DNA from: an uncultured Microbacterium sp.
GTDB lineage: Bacteria > Actinomycetota > Actinomycetes > Actinomycetales > Microbacteriaceae
Direction: 5' to 3'
Assembly (NCBI RefSeq): GCF_937927635.1
Contig: NZ_CALBRW010000012.1
Span: 48,663 to 112,662, forward strand
Length of the DNA stretch: 64,000 nt
In this document: positions 15,915-26,679 of the stretch, piece by piece
Layout of the letters: each line of letters opens with the position of its first letter
Numbering within the stretch: position 1 is the stretch's first letter
The notes under the pieces: model-generated
Seen by the model: only the letters and a program-made list of their open reading frames with translations
Told to the model about the DNA's origin: nothing
The model's database searches: none
Position numbers and translations under genes: made by a program

Positions 15915-17948
15915 ATGGCGACGACCCCTGTGAGCACAGCCGGTGGCGACGCCGAGCCGTTCGCAGTCGTGAGCGATGAGCCGTCGGGCCTGGACGTCTT
16001 CGCGGCGCTCCACGACGACGATGCTGCCGTCGAGGATGATGCGATGGCACGGCTGCAACGGGACTACGAGCAGCTGCACGGTGGTCGTGCATCTGCAGAC
16101 GGCGGATCAGACGGCGGGGATGGAGACGGTGGCGACGTGGACGGAGATGCCCCCAAGAAGAAGCGCCGCCGCTGGCCGTGGATCGTCTTCTCGATCCTGG
16201 TGGTGCTGCTGATCCTGGCGGGCATCGGCGGCGTGTTCCTTCTGCAGGCGATGCAGGTGCGGGATGACCTGACCCAGGCCAAGGGGAAGATCTCGCAGGT
16301 GGTCCCGATGGTGAAGGCGGGCGACACTGCGGGCGTCAAACAGACGGCATCCGATGTTCTCAAGCTCACCTCCGAGGCGGACGGCATCGTCAGCAACCCG
16401 CTGTGGCAGTTCGCTGCAGGAGTCCCGTTCGTCGGTCAGAACGTCGCCGCTGTCAGCGAGACCACCAAGGCCACGCACGTGCTGGTGCGGGACGCCATGC
16501 CGGTGGCGCTCGACCTTCTCGCCACCATCGACGTGAAGAACCTCAAGGTCGAGGGCGGCGGGATCAATCTGCAGCCGTTCCGCGACATCCAGCCCAAGTT
16601 GCCGCAGATCAAGGCGGCGTTCGACGAGGCCAAGACGCACGTCGACAAGATCGACCGCAAGGCGATCCTGCCGTTCGTGGATCAGAACATCGGGCAGCTG
16701 GTCGACATCGTTGACCAGGCCACGCCGGCGATCGAGACCGTCGAGAAGTACCTTCCCGACATCCTCGCGGTGATGGGCGACGGCGGCGAGCGCACCTATG
16801 CGCTGCTGTTCCAGAACAACGCCGAGAGCCGTGCGACCGGTGGCAATCCCGGTGCCGGCGCGATCCTGACGGTCAAGGACGGGCACATCGCGATGCGCGA
16901 GGACCGCGACGTGCTGCGCTACTTCCTCGCGGGGCGCACCAATGCGCACCAGCAGAAGATCGAGCCCGACGAGACGCGCAAGCTGTTCGAGTCGGACACG
17001 GCGAAGTACACGCAGAACTACACCCGCCTGCCGAACTTCCCCGACACTGCCAAAATGTTCGACGGGCTGTGGGCGGACTCGACCGGCGGGCGCCTCGACG
17101 GCGTGATCTCGCTCGATCCGGTGGTGCTCTCGCACATGCTCAAGGTCGCCGGACCCATGCAGATCCCTGGCGAGAAGCAGCAGATCACGGCCGACAACGC
17201 CGTGCAGCTTCTGCTCTTCGACACGTACCAGCGCTTCGGCGCCGACGGCGCGGCCTCCGATGCCTACTTCGCCAAGGTGTCCGCGGCAGTGTTTAAGCAC
17301 ATCATGGGTGGTGGCTGGGACCCGATGAACATGTTCGAGCAGCTGCAGCTGAGCGCGAAGGAGCAGCGCATCAACCTGTGGTTCGCCAAGGACAGCGAGC
17401 AGGCGATGGCCGCCGACTTGGGGCTGGACGGCACCGTCGCTGCGACCAACGACAAGACCACGCAGCTGGGCATCTACATCAACGACGCGTCGTACTCCAA
17501 GCTGGAGTATTTCCTGAGCACATCCATGGCAGTCACCTGTTCGGCGGAGAAGCGCACGGTCACCACGAGCATCACGCTCAAGAGTTCGGTGCCCAGCACC
17601 CAGCTCAACGGATGGACGCTCAACTGGCGGCACGCCAAGCTCGGCATCGACCGCAGGACGATGGCCTTCGACGTGATCTCGATGGCTCTTCCCGGTGGGC
17701 AGCTGGTCGCCACCGACCCCGGCAACGGGGACAAGAAGGGCTGGGACCGCGATGGCGCCATCAACGGCCGTCAGGCGAAGAGCCTGTTCATCGAGGTGAA
17801 GAAGGGCGAGACCCGCACGGTGTCGTTCACCTCGACCGTCCCGGACGATGCGAAGCAGCCCCTCTCGGTCCGCTATTCGCCCACCGTGACCGACACTCCG
17901 GTGACGATCGACGCATCCTGCACGGGGATGTTTCCGGCCGCGCAGTGA
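15915..17948 (+). CDS. DUF4012 domain membrane-anchored protein
   Basis: 677 residues from the first canonical ATG. An acidic, low-complexity N-terminus is followed by a KKKRRR stretch and one membrane segment (WIVFSILVVLLILAGIGGVF) around residues 87-106. The remainder is extracellular, with the conserved NNAESRATGGNPGAGA block. DUF4012 proteins are common in actinobacterial exopolysaccharide loci and are thought to act late in polymer attachment or export; the activity is not established. The likely true start is 25 codons upstream at 15840, where a strong ribosome site precedes an ATC codon and the peptide reads like a typical basic N-terminus (LTRSEARRAREAA). The ATG at 15915 has no good ribosome site. 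Confidence 0.85.
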   Translation: MATTPVSTAGGDAEPFAVVSDEPSGLDVFAALHDDDAAVEDDAMARLQRDYEQLHGGRASADGGSDGGDGDGGDVDGDAPKKKRRRWPWIVFSILVVLLILAGIGGVFLLQAMQVRDDLTQAKGKISQVVPMVKAGDTAGVKQTASDVLKLTSEADGIVSNPLWQFAAGVPFVGQNVAAVSETTKATHVLVRDAMPVALDLLATIDVKNLKVEGGGINLQPFRDIQPKLPQIKAAFDEAKTHVDKIDRKAILPFVDQNIGQLVDIVDQATPAIETVEKYLPDILAVMGDGGERTYALLFQNNAESRATGGNPGAGAILTVKDGHIAMREDRDVLRYFLAGRTNAHQQKIEPDETRKLFESDTAKYTQNYTRLPNFPDTAKMFDGLWADSTGGRLDGVISLDPVVLSHMLKVAGPMQIPGEKQQITADNAVQLLLFDTYQRFGADGAASDAYFAKVSAAVFKHIMGGGWDPMNMFEQLQLSAKEQRINLWFAKDSEQAMAADLGLDGTVAATNDKTTQLGIYINDASYSKLEYFLSTSMAVTCSAEKRTVTTSITLKSSVPSTQLNGWTLNWRHAKLGIDRRTMAFDVISMALPGGQLVATDPGNGDKKGWDRDGAINGRQAKSLFIEVKKGETRTVSFTSTVPDDAKQPLSVRYSPTVTDTPVTIDASCTGMFPAAQ

Positions 17949-18172
17949 TGGTGCGGATGGTCTTAAGGCGATCTTGCGTATAGACGAAGGTCTACATGTG
18001 GCGATCTGAAAGTCGATACGCCACAATATGTATGTGCCGGGAGCACCCGAAGCTCACGGCATGACTGCAGAGCTGATGAAGTCAGCGTCGGAGGAGGTCT
18101 GACGGATCGGCTCGGTTCCCGTCGCGCTGGGGAGGCGTACTGGGAAACGGGGAACTGGGGAGTTACTCGTCT

Positions 18173-18204
18173 GCAGCCGGACCCGCTGGGGTGGGTCCGG
18201 CTGC
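18173..18204. terminator. Bidirectional terminator hairpin
   Basis: A perfect 12-bp stem (GCAGCCGGACCC at 18173-18184 with its complement at 18193-18204) and 8-nt loop lie between the convergent DUF4012 and response-regulator genes. There is no T tract, as is usual in high-GC actinobacteria. I see nothing else convincing in 17949-18229. Confidence 0.7.
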
Positions 18205-18229
18205 CACATCCCGTTCGGCGAGAGTCGCG

Positions 18230-19045
18230 TCAGGGCCGCGGATCGGCGGTCAGCCGGTATCCGACGCCGCGGACCGTCTCGATGTACAGCGGCCTGCTGG
18301 CGCTGTCGCCCAGCTTGCGTCGAAGGTTCGTCATGTGGACCTCGATCGCACGCTTGTCGGCATCGGTGACCAGGTCACTCGAGACGTATGACTCACCGTG
18401 CAGCGTGAGGGCGAGATCGGCCTTGCCGCGCACCCGGCGCCGTGACTCCATCAGCGCGCTCAACAGGTCGAACTCGGTGCGGGTGAGCTCCACTTCGGCA
18501 TCGCCCAACAGCACGATCCTGGTGGCGGGATTCAACCGCAGGTCGCGGTGCGTCGCCCACACCGCTGTGGTGACGGCGACTCCCGGTGGTCCCGGTTCAG
18601 CCGGTACCGGAATCGGAAGTGTCGCAGCAGCGCTGTCGACGTTCGCCGAGGCGGGAACCAGCACCCGCGGCCTGCGCAGCAGTGCATCGATGCGCGCCCT
18701 CAGCTCGCGAGGCCGGAACGGCTTGCTGATGTACTCGTCGGCGCCGGCGGCGAGGCCCAGCACGATGTCGGCCTCCTCATCCAGCGCGCTCAGCATGACG
18801 ATGTACGTCTCGCTCTGCGCGCGGATGCGGCGCGCCGCCTCGAAGCCGTCGATCCCCGGCATGTTCACGTCCAGGGTCGTGACCAGCGGCTGGTGCTCGA
18901 GGACGGCGGTGACGCCGTCGGTCCCGTTGTCGGCGACCACTGTCGAGAACCCGGCGGATTCCAGGATCTCGGCGAGCAGGTGGCGCACGTCGGGATCGTC
19001 CTCGATGACCACGGCGGTCCTGGGAGACGGCGAAGGCTCGAGCAT
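18230..19045 (-). CDS. OmpR-family response regulator
   Basis: 271 residues. The receiver domain covers residues 10-125, with the acidic pocket E15-D16-D17, phosphoacceptor D59 in LDVNMPG, S86 and K108. After a Pro/Ala-rich linker of about 45 residues, the C-terminal winged helix has ELTRTEFDLLSAL and RGVGYRL. It would bind DNA as a dimer after phosphorylation, most likely by the kinase at 20264. GAGAGGA precedes the start; GTG at 19048 or ATG at 19045 are both possible. A 94-nt gap separates it from the GGDEF-like gene upstream. Its targets are unknown. Confidence 0.93.
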   Translation of the reverse strand: MLEPSPSPRTAVVIEDDPDVRHLLAEILESAGFSTVVADNGTDGVTAVLEHQPLVTTLDVNMPGIDGFEAARRIRAQSETYIVMLSALDEEADIVLGLAAGADEYISKPFRPRELRARIDALLRRPRVLVPASANVDSAAATLPIPVPAEPGPPGVAVTTAVWATHRDLRLNPATRIVLLGDAEVELTRTEFDLLSALMESRRRVRGKADLALTLHGESYVSSDLVTDADKRAIEVHMTNLRRKLGDSASRPLYIETVRGVGYRLTADPRP

Positions 19046-19139
19046 CACAGTCCTCTCAGGGGAGTCGGGGACACAATGCTTGCGCCACGCTATCGGCGCG
19101 GTCCCCTTCAACAGGCCGATGTGACGCTGGGCACGAATT

Positions 19140-20267
19140 CTACTCGTCCGGACCGTGGATCCGCTGCCAGCGGTCACCGCCCTTCCGTGCGGCCCCGACC
19201 GCGGCCTCGGATGCGGCGGAGACCAGCGCCTCATATTCGTACCCCACCACACTCACCGGTGCCCAGCCGATGCTCGCGGAGCAGCGGAGCGGCAGCGGCG
19301 GCGAGGAATCGTCGGTCTTCGTGACGCGTTCGAGCAGCTCCGTCAGCAGCTCGCGCACGCCGCCGGGCGAGCGGGGGATCAGAGCCACGAACCTGGTCGG
19401 ATTGATCCGCTCGATGTCGGCATCCGATGGCAGCGCGCTGTCGACATCCAGCGCGAATCGATGGCACACCGCGTCGAACGCGGCGGCACTGGTCGCCTCC
19501 CGGATGTCATCGGGGTCGTCGAGGCGGATGTCGAGCATCGCCCACCACTCGTCACCCGCCGCCCGTGCGCGATCGAGACGGTTGCGGGCCGTGAGTTCGA
19601 AGCTGCGCTGGGGTGTCGAGGAGGTGTCGTCCGAGCGTGTGGCGAGGAGCAGCGTGGTGACCAGCGCGCACACGACATAGACATTCACGCCGATCATGTT
19701 GAGAGTGCGGATGAACGCCAGGCTGTCCGCGGGATGGATCTCGCCCAGTGCCTGCAGGATGCCGTTGGTGACGGTGATCACGCCGAAGACCGTGTACGCG
19801 GCCGACACCGCCATCAACGGCAGCGTCTCGTTGCGCAGCTGCGGTCCGAGGCGCGCGAGTTCCGCGATGATGAGCGCCGCGAACACCGACATCGTCGCGA
19901 ACACCACCCGGAACACGATCGTGTAGACCTCGAGCGCCGTCGCGGTGAGCAGGAGTGCGGGGATGGCGACGAGCACGGCGAACGTCAGCGGCAGGAACAG
20001 CCGCCGCAGGCCGCGATACGCACGCAGACCCGACCAGATCAACGGCATCGGCGCGATGACGAGCGACGACCCGAGCGCGCGGAGCCCGGCGGGATAGGCG
20101 TACTCCTGGGCGAGCCACACGTAGGAGCCGATCATCGCCAGCGCGAAGGCGGCCGACCACAGCGCCGTGGCCCGCGAAGGACGGCGTAGGAAGCCGAGTC
20201 CGATGAAGATGACTGTCGCGAGGGTGGAGATCGCGATCATCGGCATGACGAGCGTCGACGTGATCAT
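19140..20267 (-). CDS. Membrane protein with degenerate GGDEF domain
   Basis: 375 residues. Six or seven hydrophobic helices fill residues 1-210. The C-terminal domain aligns by eye with diguanylate cyclase folds, ending in the typical SASIGWAPV and AAVGAARKGGDRW elements. The GGDEF signature itself is replaced by NPTRF in IERINPTRFVALIP, so c-di-GMP synthesis is unlikely. It may act as a sensor or nucleotide-binding partner. Its start overlaps the histidine-kinase stop by 4 bp, so both are made from one mRNA. The GGDEF relationship is inferred from pattern and position. Confidence 0.7.
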   Translation of the reverse strand: MITSTLVMPMIAISTLATVIFIGLGFLRRPSRATALWSAAFALAMIGSYVWLAQEYAYPAGLRALGSSLVIAPMPLIWSGLRAYRGLRRLFLPLTFAVLVAIPALLLTATALEVYTIVFRVVFATMSVFAALIIAELARLGPQLRNETLPLMAVSAAYTVFGVITVTNGILQALGEIHPADSLAFIRTLNMIGVNVYVVCALVTTLLLATRSDDTSSTPQRSFELTARNRLDRARAAGDEWWAMLDIRLDDPDDIREATSAAAFDAVCHRFALDVDSALPSDADIERINPTRFVALIPRSPGGVRELLTELLERVTKTDDSSPPLPLRCSASIGWAPVSVVGYEYEALVSAASEAAVGAARKGGDRWQRIHGPDE

Positions 20268-21922
20268 GCGGGCCTTCCGTGAGGGGAGGGGGGAAGCCGA
20301 GCGGGGAGAACGACGCTCACCTCGGTGCCCTTGCCCAGTTCGCTCTCCACCTCCAGTCGACCGCCCTCGGCGACGATGATGTCGCGCGAGATGCTCAGTC
20401 CGAGACCCGTTCCGGGGATGCCGCGTGCACGGGCCAGCTCGGTGCGGAACTCCCGCTCGAAGATGCGCGGCAGGTCGGGCCCGGCGATGCCGATGCCCGT
20501 GTCGGCGATGGTCACCGCGACCTCGTCGGCGGTGGGGCGATATCCGGTCACGGAGACCCTCCCTCCGCGCTGCGCGTACTTGATCGCGTTCCCGATGACG
20601 TTGTCGACCACCTGACGGATGCGGAACGCATCCCCCCAGAGTCTCAGCGGCTCACCGAGAGTGGACTCCACCGTGACGCCGGCGGACTCCGCTGCCGGAG
20701 CGAAGCCCTCGAGCGATGCTCGCGTGATCTCGGCCAGGTCGAAGTCGATGCCAGGATCGCCCTGCAGCTTGGCAGGGCTCGCCAGCGCATCGTCGATCAG
20801 CCGCTCCATGCGACTCGCGGCCCGGTCGACCACGCGCAGCTGCTCGAGTGCGGCATCCGGCATCCCGTCCCTCTCGAGCAGCAGTTCGATGTGCCCGAGG
20901 ATGGCGGTGAGGGGATTGCGCAGCTCGTGCGAGATCGTCCGCCGCTTCGCGTTCTCGCTGGCATCGGGATCCGTGCTCTTGGTGACGTCCTCCACGACGA
21001 GCAGCAGGCCGTCGCCGGTGACGATGCCGTGATCGATCATCTTCGTGGAAGCCTTCACGGCACGCCACTCGCCATCGAGCCCGAACAGCCAGACGATCTC
21101 ATCGGTGAACCGTTCGCCGCGTGATGCCCGGGCGATCGTGGTCTGGTCGGAGGGGACGGGCGCGCCGCGCCGGCTGCGGTACTCCACCGAGCGGATCGGA
21201 TGCTGCTGTGCGTCGCCGCCGAGGGCGAAGATCGTGCGGAACAGGTCGTTGGAGATCTCGAGGAGCCCGGTGGAGCCCACCCGGGCCACGCCCACGTCCA
21301 GCGAGTTCATCAGCCGGCTCGTCCGCGCCTTCTGCTCGTTCACGCGCTGCAGCGCGCGGGTGAGCCGGTCGGACTGGGTGCGGAGAAGCTGGCGGGCGGC
21401 GCGGTTCCGCTGCGCGCCCACCGCCATGATCATCCCGACGAAGCCCAGCGTGATCATCAGCACGACGGCGTTGAGCGTGGTCATGACGGAGATGCCGAAG
21501 ACGAGCAGGCCCGCGAGGCAGAGCAGCATGATCAGCGACAGGACCCCGATCAGCACGCCGACGGAGAAGTACGTGCCGACCCACGCGACCGGGAGCACCC
21601 ACAGGAATGCCACCACCGGCGTGTGACCGACGGCGATCAGCGAGATGGCCACGATGTCCAGGATCGGGAGCACGAGGACTCCGGGTGCGCTGATCCGGTG
21701 CCAGGGCACGGCCAGTGACCCGATGGTGATGGCGATGATCAGCACGAGACCCGCGCTGAAGCGCGCATCGGCGAACCGCGTCGGCGCCAGCAGGGCGATT
21801 CCTGCGCTGATCGTCACCACGGTGAAGGCGATCGCGAGCTGCCATTGCCAGATCGACCGGCAGCGTGCGTCGCCGAAGCTCCGCGCGACCGGGGGCGAGG
21901 GCGCGCGGAAGCCGGTCAGCAT
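20264..21922 (-). CDS. Sensor histidine kinase
   Basis: About 552 residues. Five or six membrane helices (residues 30-170) form the sensor, followed by a coiled linker and a PAS-like region (about 200-315). The HisKA box is TISHELRNPLTAILGH with the phosphoacceptor near residue 332. The HATPase domain has N-box VVDNVIGNAIKYA, DTGIGI and GTGLGLSI. The ATG at 21922 is 6 nt after a -10 box TAGAAT at 21929-21934, which indicates a leaderless transcript. It is the first gene of an operon with the degenerate GGDEF protein and probably pairs with the response regulator at 18230. The stimulus cannot be predicted; the helices contain no large extracellular domain. Confidence 0.92.
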   Translation of the reverse strand: MLTGFRAPSPPVARSFGDARCRSIWQWQLAIAFTVVTISAGIALLAPTRFADARFSAGLVLIIAITIGSLAVPWHRISAPGVLVLPILDIVAISLIAVGHTPVVAFLWVLPVAWVGTYFSVGVLIGVLSLIMLLCLAGLLVFGISVMTTLNAVVLMITLGFVGMIMAVGAQRNRAARQLLRTQSDRLTRALQRVNEQKARTSRLMNSLDVGVARVGSTGLLEISNDLFRTIFALGGDAQQHPIRSVEYRSRRGAPVPSDQTTIARASRGERFTDEIVWLFGLDGEWRAVKASTKMIDHGIVTGDGLLLVVEDVTKSTDPDASENAKRRTISHELRNPLTAILGHIELLLERDGMPDAALEQLRVVDRAASRMERLIDDALASPAKLQGDPGIDFDLAEITRASLEGFAPAAESAGVTVESTLGEPLRLWGDAFRIRQVVDNVIGNAIKYAQRGGRVSVTGYRPTADEVAVTIADTGIGIAGPDLPRIFEREFRTELARARGIPGTGLGLSISRDIIVAEGGRLEVESELGKGTEVSVVLPARLPPSPHGRPA

Positions 21923-21928
21923 GGCCAC

Positions 21929-21934
21929 ATTCTA
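21929..21934 (-). promoter_or_regulatory. -10 box of leaderless histidine-kinase promoter
   Basis: TAGAAT on the minus strand lies 6 nt upstream of the ATG at 21922. It is one of the best matches to TATAAT in the window. Confidence 0.55.
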
Positions 21935-22007
21935 GCCAGGAGCCATGCGCCGGCAGGCGGGGTGGAGCGGCGGGATTCCGGCATCCGCCTGCGCTTCTCC
22001 CTCCCGA

Positions 22008-22013
22008 TACGAT
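22008..22013 (+). promoter_or_regulatory. -10 box of coaA promoter
   Basis: TACGAT lies 7 nt before the GTG at 22021, and there is no ribosome site. This fits leaderless expression. Confidence 0.5.
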
Positions 22014-22020
22014 GTAACCC

Positions 22021-22962
22021 GTGACATCCGCCGCCAACCTGCCGCTGTCCCAGTACCGCGAGATCGACCGCGCCGACTGGGCGCGCCTGTCGGCGGGGCT
22101 GGACCAGCCGCTCAGCGAGACCGAGGTCGTCGGCATCCGCGGCATCGGCGACCGCCTCAACCTCGACGAGGTGCGAGAGGTCTACATGCCGCTGAGCCGG
22201 CTGCTGAGCCTGTACGCGTCGTCGACGCGCAGGCTCGGAGCCGCCACCAGCGAGTTCCTGCAGGAGGAGGACTCCACCACGCCGTTCATCGTGGGCGTGG
22301 CGGGATCCGTCGCCGTCGGCAAGTCGACCATCGCGCGCCTGCTGCGCGAGCTGATGAGCCGCTGGCCCGGCACGCCTCGCGTCGAGCTGGTCACCACTGA
22401 CGGGTTCCTCTACCCCAACGCCGAGCTGGAGCGCCGCGGGCTGATGGACCGCAAGGGCTTTCCGGAGTCGTACGACCGCCGGGCGCTGATCGAATTCCTC
22501 ACCGAGGTCAAGAGCGGTGCGCCCGAGGTGCGCGCGCCGTTCTATTCGCACATGCGATACGACATCGTGCCCGACGCGACGGTCGTGGTGCGTCGGCCCG
22601 ATGTCGTGATCGTGGAGGGCCTGAATGTGCTGCAGCCGCCGCCCGCGCCCAATGACGTGGCCGTCAGCGATCTGTTCGACTTCTCCATCTACGTCGACGC
22701 CGCCCCCGAGCACATCGAGCGTTGGTACACCGACCGGTTCCTGGCACTGCGACAGGGAGCCTTCGCCAACCCGTCGTCGTACTTCAACGTGTTCGCGCAT
22801 CTCACCGACGAGGAGGCTGTGACGACGGCGCTCGGGTACTGGAACGAGATCAATATGCCGAACCTCGTCGAGAACGTCATGCCCACCAAGCACCGCGCCA
22901 CACTCGTGCTGCGCAAGGGCGCCGACCACGCCGTCGAGAGCGTGCAGCTGCGCAAGGTCTGA
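22021..22962 (+). CDS. coaA: Type I pantothenate kinase
   Basis: 313 residues, the usual length. It phosphorylates pantothenate with ATP, the first step of coenzyme A synthesis in the cytoplasm. The P-loop GVAGSVAVGKST covers residues 92-103 with K101. TTDGFLYPN and the MDRKGFPESYD segment are typical of CoaA, as is FFDFSIYVDA-like SDLFDFSIYVDA. The start is a GTG. It converges on hipA, with only 6 nt between the stops. It belongs to the conserved backbone that continues with glmS. Confidence 0.97.
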   Translation: MTSAANLPLSQYREIDRADWARLSAGLDQPLSETEVVGIRGIGDRLNLDEVREVYMPLSRLLSLYASSTRRLGAATSEFLQEEDSTTPFIVGVAGSVAVGKSTIARLLRELMSRWPGTPRVELVTTDGFLYPNAELERRGLMDRKGFPESYDRRALIEFLTEVKSGAPEVRAPFYSHMRYDIVPDATVVVRRPDVVIVEGLNVLQPPPAPNDVAVSDLFDFSIYVDAAPEHIERWYTDRFLALRQGAFANPSSYFNVFAHLTDEEAVTTALGYWNEINMPNLVENVMPTKHRATLVLRKGADHAVESVQLRKV

Positions 22963-22980
22963 GGGTTTTCAGCCCTTGCG
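22951..22980. terminator. Shared terminator spanning both stop codons of coaA and hipA
   Basis: CGCAAGG (22951-22957) pairs with CCTTGCG (22974-22980), then after one mismatch CTGA pairs with TCAG around a GGGTTT loop. Both stop codons are inside the stem. Confidence 0.65.
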
Positions 22981-24264
22981 ACGGCGGTCGAATCGGCCGA
23001 TCTCACGGCCGGCCAGCAGCTGCTCCACGGTGTGGCGAAGCGACTCCGGCATCCGTGGCGATGCGCCGGATGGCACGTTCACGGTGTCGAGCGCGGCGAG
23101 GAACTGCGAGAGCGTCTCGCTGACTGCTCTTTCCGCATCGTGGATTCGCATGCCCCAGGAACGCGCTTCGCGGACGAAATGCTGCGCGGTGATCCGGCGG
23201 TGGTCGAATTCGCCATCGATGGCCAGAGCGAGCGTCCAATCGATCCGGTCTTCCTGGAAGAGGTTGGGGACGGCATCGTAGAGGTCACTGACCCGGTCGT
23301 GATCGGGCTCGTGGATGATCCCGACATTCTTCGCGTGTCCGTCGTTGTCGCCGATGAGCACCCGGAACGTCAGTTGTCGCAGCCAGGTGGCCAGCGGGTC
23401 TGCGTCGAGAGCAGCGAGAACCTCGGCGATGGCATACGCACTGGCGCGACCGGAGTCGCGGGGGTGCCGCGGGTCCTGGAACTTCGCGGAGTCGTCGAGC
23501 CAATCGAGCCCCATGGCCTGCGCTGCGTCCTCCTGGTGGATGACCCGCGCATGGCCATCGACGACGCGTCGATCAAACCGTTCTATGGCCAGGTAGCGCA
23601 TGCCGCCCGTGCGCATGATCTCACTGCCGAACGAAGCCAGTCCGAGCGCTCGCGCGAGCTCATGGGCGTAGAACTCATCGATGATGCGTTCTGGCGCCGA
23701 TGCTCTGGGCGGTTTGAGTATGTGCGTGGAGTGCGCGTTCCCATGAGGCATCGCCCACTGGCCGTTCATCTTCGCGACCAGCACTTTCGGCTGGAACCCG
23801 GGAATCATCGATCGGCTGTCGTCTCGCACCGCCTGGTTGTGCTTTCCCGCAGCGTCCTTGAGGGCTCGTCGGAGATCGGAGGCGCTGAGCGGTGCGTATC
23901 CGGAATCCTGACGAGGCAGACGGAAGCTGAGTGCACCGGCCACCGATCCGCCGTACTCGCGCAGAAAGGCGAAGAGATCATCCTTTCCGATCTGGCGCTG
24001 GTCGGCCATCGCCTGGCGTTGATTTCCTTCGGGAAGGTAGCCGCCGAAGAAGCGGGACACTCGGCGACGGTCCAGGGGCAGCGCGGGGGAACTGGCGAAA
24101 CTCTCGGTGAGTCGGGTTCGCGCGAGCTCGGCATCGGCATGCCAGTGGAAATCGACGAGATGCCGACCTCCCTGGCCTCCCCGTCGTGCTCGTCCGCCTT
24201 GTTGCGGGCGGGTCAGCTCTCCGATCGGATGCTCTCCTAGATGCACAGTGAGGGACTCAGCCAT
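22969..24264 (-). CDS. hipA: HipA-family serine/threonine kinase toxin
   Basis: 431 residues. The N-terminal subdomain ends near residue 120. The kinase core has FQPKVLVAKM (residues 157-166), K184 in HILKPP, the catalytic loop GDNDGHAKN with D308, and the metal-binding DLYDAVP with D330. All key positions look intact. HipA toxins phosphorylate a substrate (glutamyl-tRNA synthetase in E. coli) and slow growth. The start overlaps hipB by 8 bp, so antitoxin and toxin are translated together. It sits between coaA and glmS, apparently inserted into the backbone. The target in this host is unknown. Confidence 0.9.
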   Translation of the reverse strand: MAESLTVHLGEHPIGELTRPQQGGRARRGGQGGRHLVDFHWHADAELARTRLTESFASSPALPLDRRRVSRFFGGYLPEGNQRQAMADQRQIGKDDLFAFLREYGGSVAGALSFRLPRQDSGYAPLSASDLRRALKDAAGKHNQAVRDDSRSMIPGFQPKVLVAKMNGQWAMPHGNAHSTHILKPPRASAPERIIDEFYAHELARALGLASFGSEIMRTGGMRYLAIERFDRRVVDGHARVIHQEDAAQAMGLDWLDDSAKFQDPRHPRDSGRASAYAIAEVLAALDADPLATWLRQLTFRVLIGDNDGHAKNVGIIHEPDHDRVSDLYDAVPNLFQEDRIDWTLALAIDGEFDHRRITAQHFVREARSWGMRIHDAERAVSETLSQFLAALDTVNVPSGASPRMPESLRHTVEQLLAGREIGRFDRRRKG

Positions 24265-24493
24265 CTGATGGGACCTCGTCGACGGTTGCGGTGAGATGGA
24301 TCCCCAGCATCCGCATCGCCCGGAAGAGGCGCAGCAGCTGCGTGGTGGAGTGCCCGGATTCCAGCCCCGCGACGTAGGTGCGTGAAACGCCCAGCGCGTC
24401 AGCGAGGTCCTCCTGCCGGAGGCCCCGCTGCGTGCGAACCGCTGAGATGACCTGCCCGAGATCGCCGGGGCGGCGGATATCGATCTCGCTCAT
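24257..24493 (-). CDS. hipB: HipB-type XRE antitoxin
   Basis: 78 residues. A helix-turn-helix of the XRE type covers about residues 12-60 (RTQRGLRQEDLADALGVSR and TYVAGLESG). It would bind HipA and repress its own operon. GGGGAG lies 5-6 nt before the ATG at 24493. The upstream region carries inverted repeats that are good operator candidates. Confidence 0.9.
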   Translation of the reverse strand: MSEIDIRRPGDLGQVISAVRTQRGLRQEDLADALGVSRTYVAGLESGHSTTQLLRLFRAMRMLGIHLTATVDEVPSDG

Positions 24494-24512
24494 GCTGCTC
24501 TCCCCGATCGTT

Positions 24513-24584
24513 TGTCCGGATATGCTGACACCAGACTATTTCTTGAAATCCGGACATGCAAGTGTGTCTGAATTCACGGACATG
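24513..24584. promoter_or_regulatory. Candidate HipB operator repeats
   Basis: TGTCCGGAT at 24513-24521 and its exact reverse complement ATCCGGACA at 24548-24556 are about 35 bp apart centre to centre. A third partial copy, ACGGACATG, lies at 24576-24584. They fill the gap between hipB and glmS, where autoregulation is expected. Confidence 0.5.
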
Positions 24585-24657
24585 TTGCGCGATGCGTGCG
24601 CTCATGACGGGTATCCAATTACTGCTTTCGTTCGGATGCCTAGCAAAATGTGCCCGG

Positions 24658-24663
24658 TACCCT
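24658..24663 (+). promoter_or_regulatory. -10 box of leaderless glmS promoter
   Basis: TACCCT is 7 nt before the glmS ATG at 24671. No glmS-type ribozyme fold fits in the short leader. Confidence 0.45.
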
Positions 24664-24670
24664 GGAATCC

Positions 24671-26518
<1,848 letters not shown>

Positions 26519-26551
26519 TCCCGCCTCATCGGCCCGCCCGTGCCTCCGCTG

Positions 26552-26634
26552 GTACGGATGTCGGTCGAGAGTACGGATGTCGGCTGGGATGCCGCGGATG
26601 AGCCGACATCCGTGATCTGAGCCGACATCCGTAC
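26552..26634. repeat. REP-like palindromic repeat, left of the DUF559 gene
   Basis: Two forward copies of GTACGGATGTCGG (26552-26564, 26571-26583) face two reverse copies of CCGACATCCGT (within 26601-26613 and 26620-26634). The block can fold into a large nested hairpin just after glmS and could also terminate transcription. A near-identical half recurs at 27653-27718. Confidence 0.7.
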
Positions 26635-26640
26635 CGGGCC

Positions 26641-26674
26641 GGAGGGTTTGCCGGGCCGGAGGGTTTGCCGGGCC
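26641..26674. repeat. 17-bp tandem duplication
   Basis: GGAGGGTTTGCCGGGCC occurs twice back to back at 26641-26657 and 26658-26674, between the palindromic repeat and the stop of the DUF559 gene. Confidence 0.8.
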
Positions 26675-26679
26675 GCGGG

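Noticed and set aside
16107..18026. Long frame antisense to the DUF4012 gene
   Set aside because: His/Arg/Asp-rich with no domain; it is a shadow of the plus-strand codon bias.
18028..18102. Small open frame of 24 codons downstream of the DUF4012 gene
   Set aside because: No ribosome site or -10 at leaderless spacing, and no similarity that I recognise.
24600..24670. glmS ribozyme
   Set aside because: The leader is too short and probably absent, and the element is typical of Bacillota.
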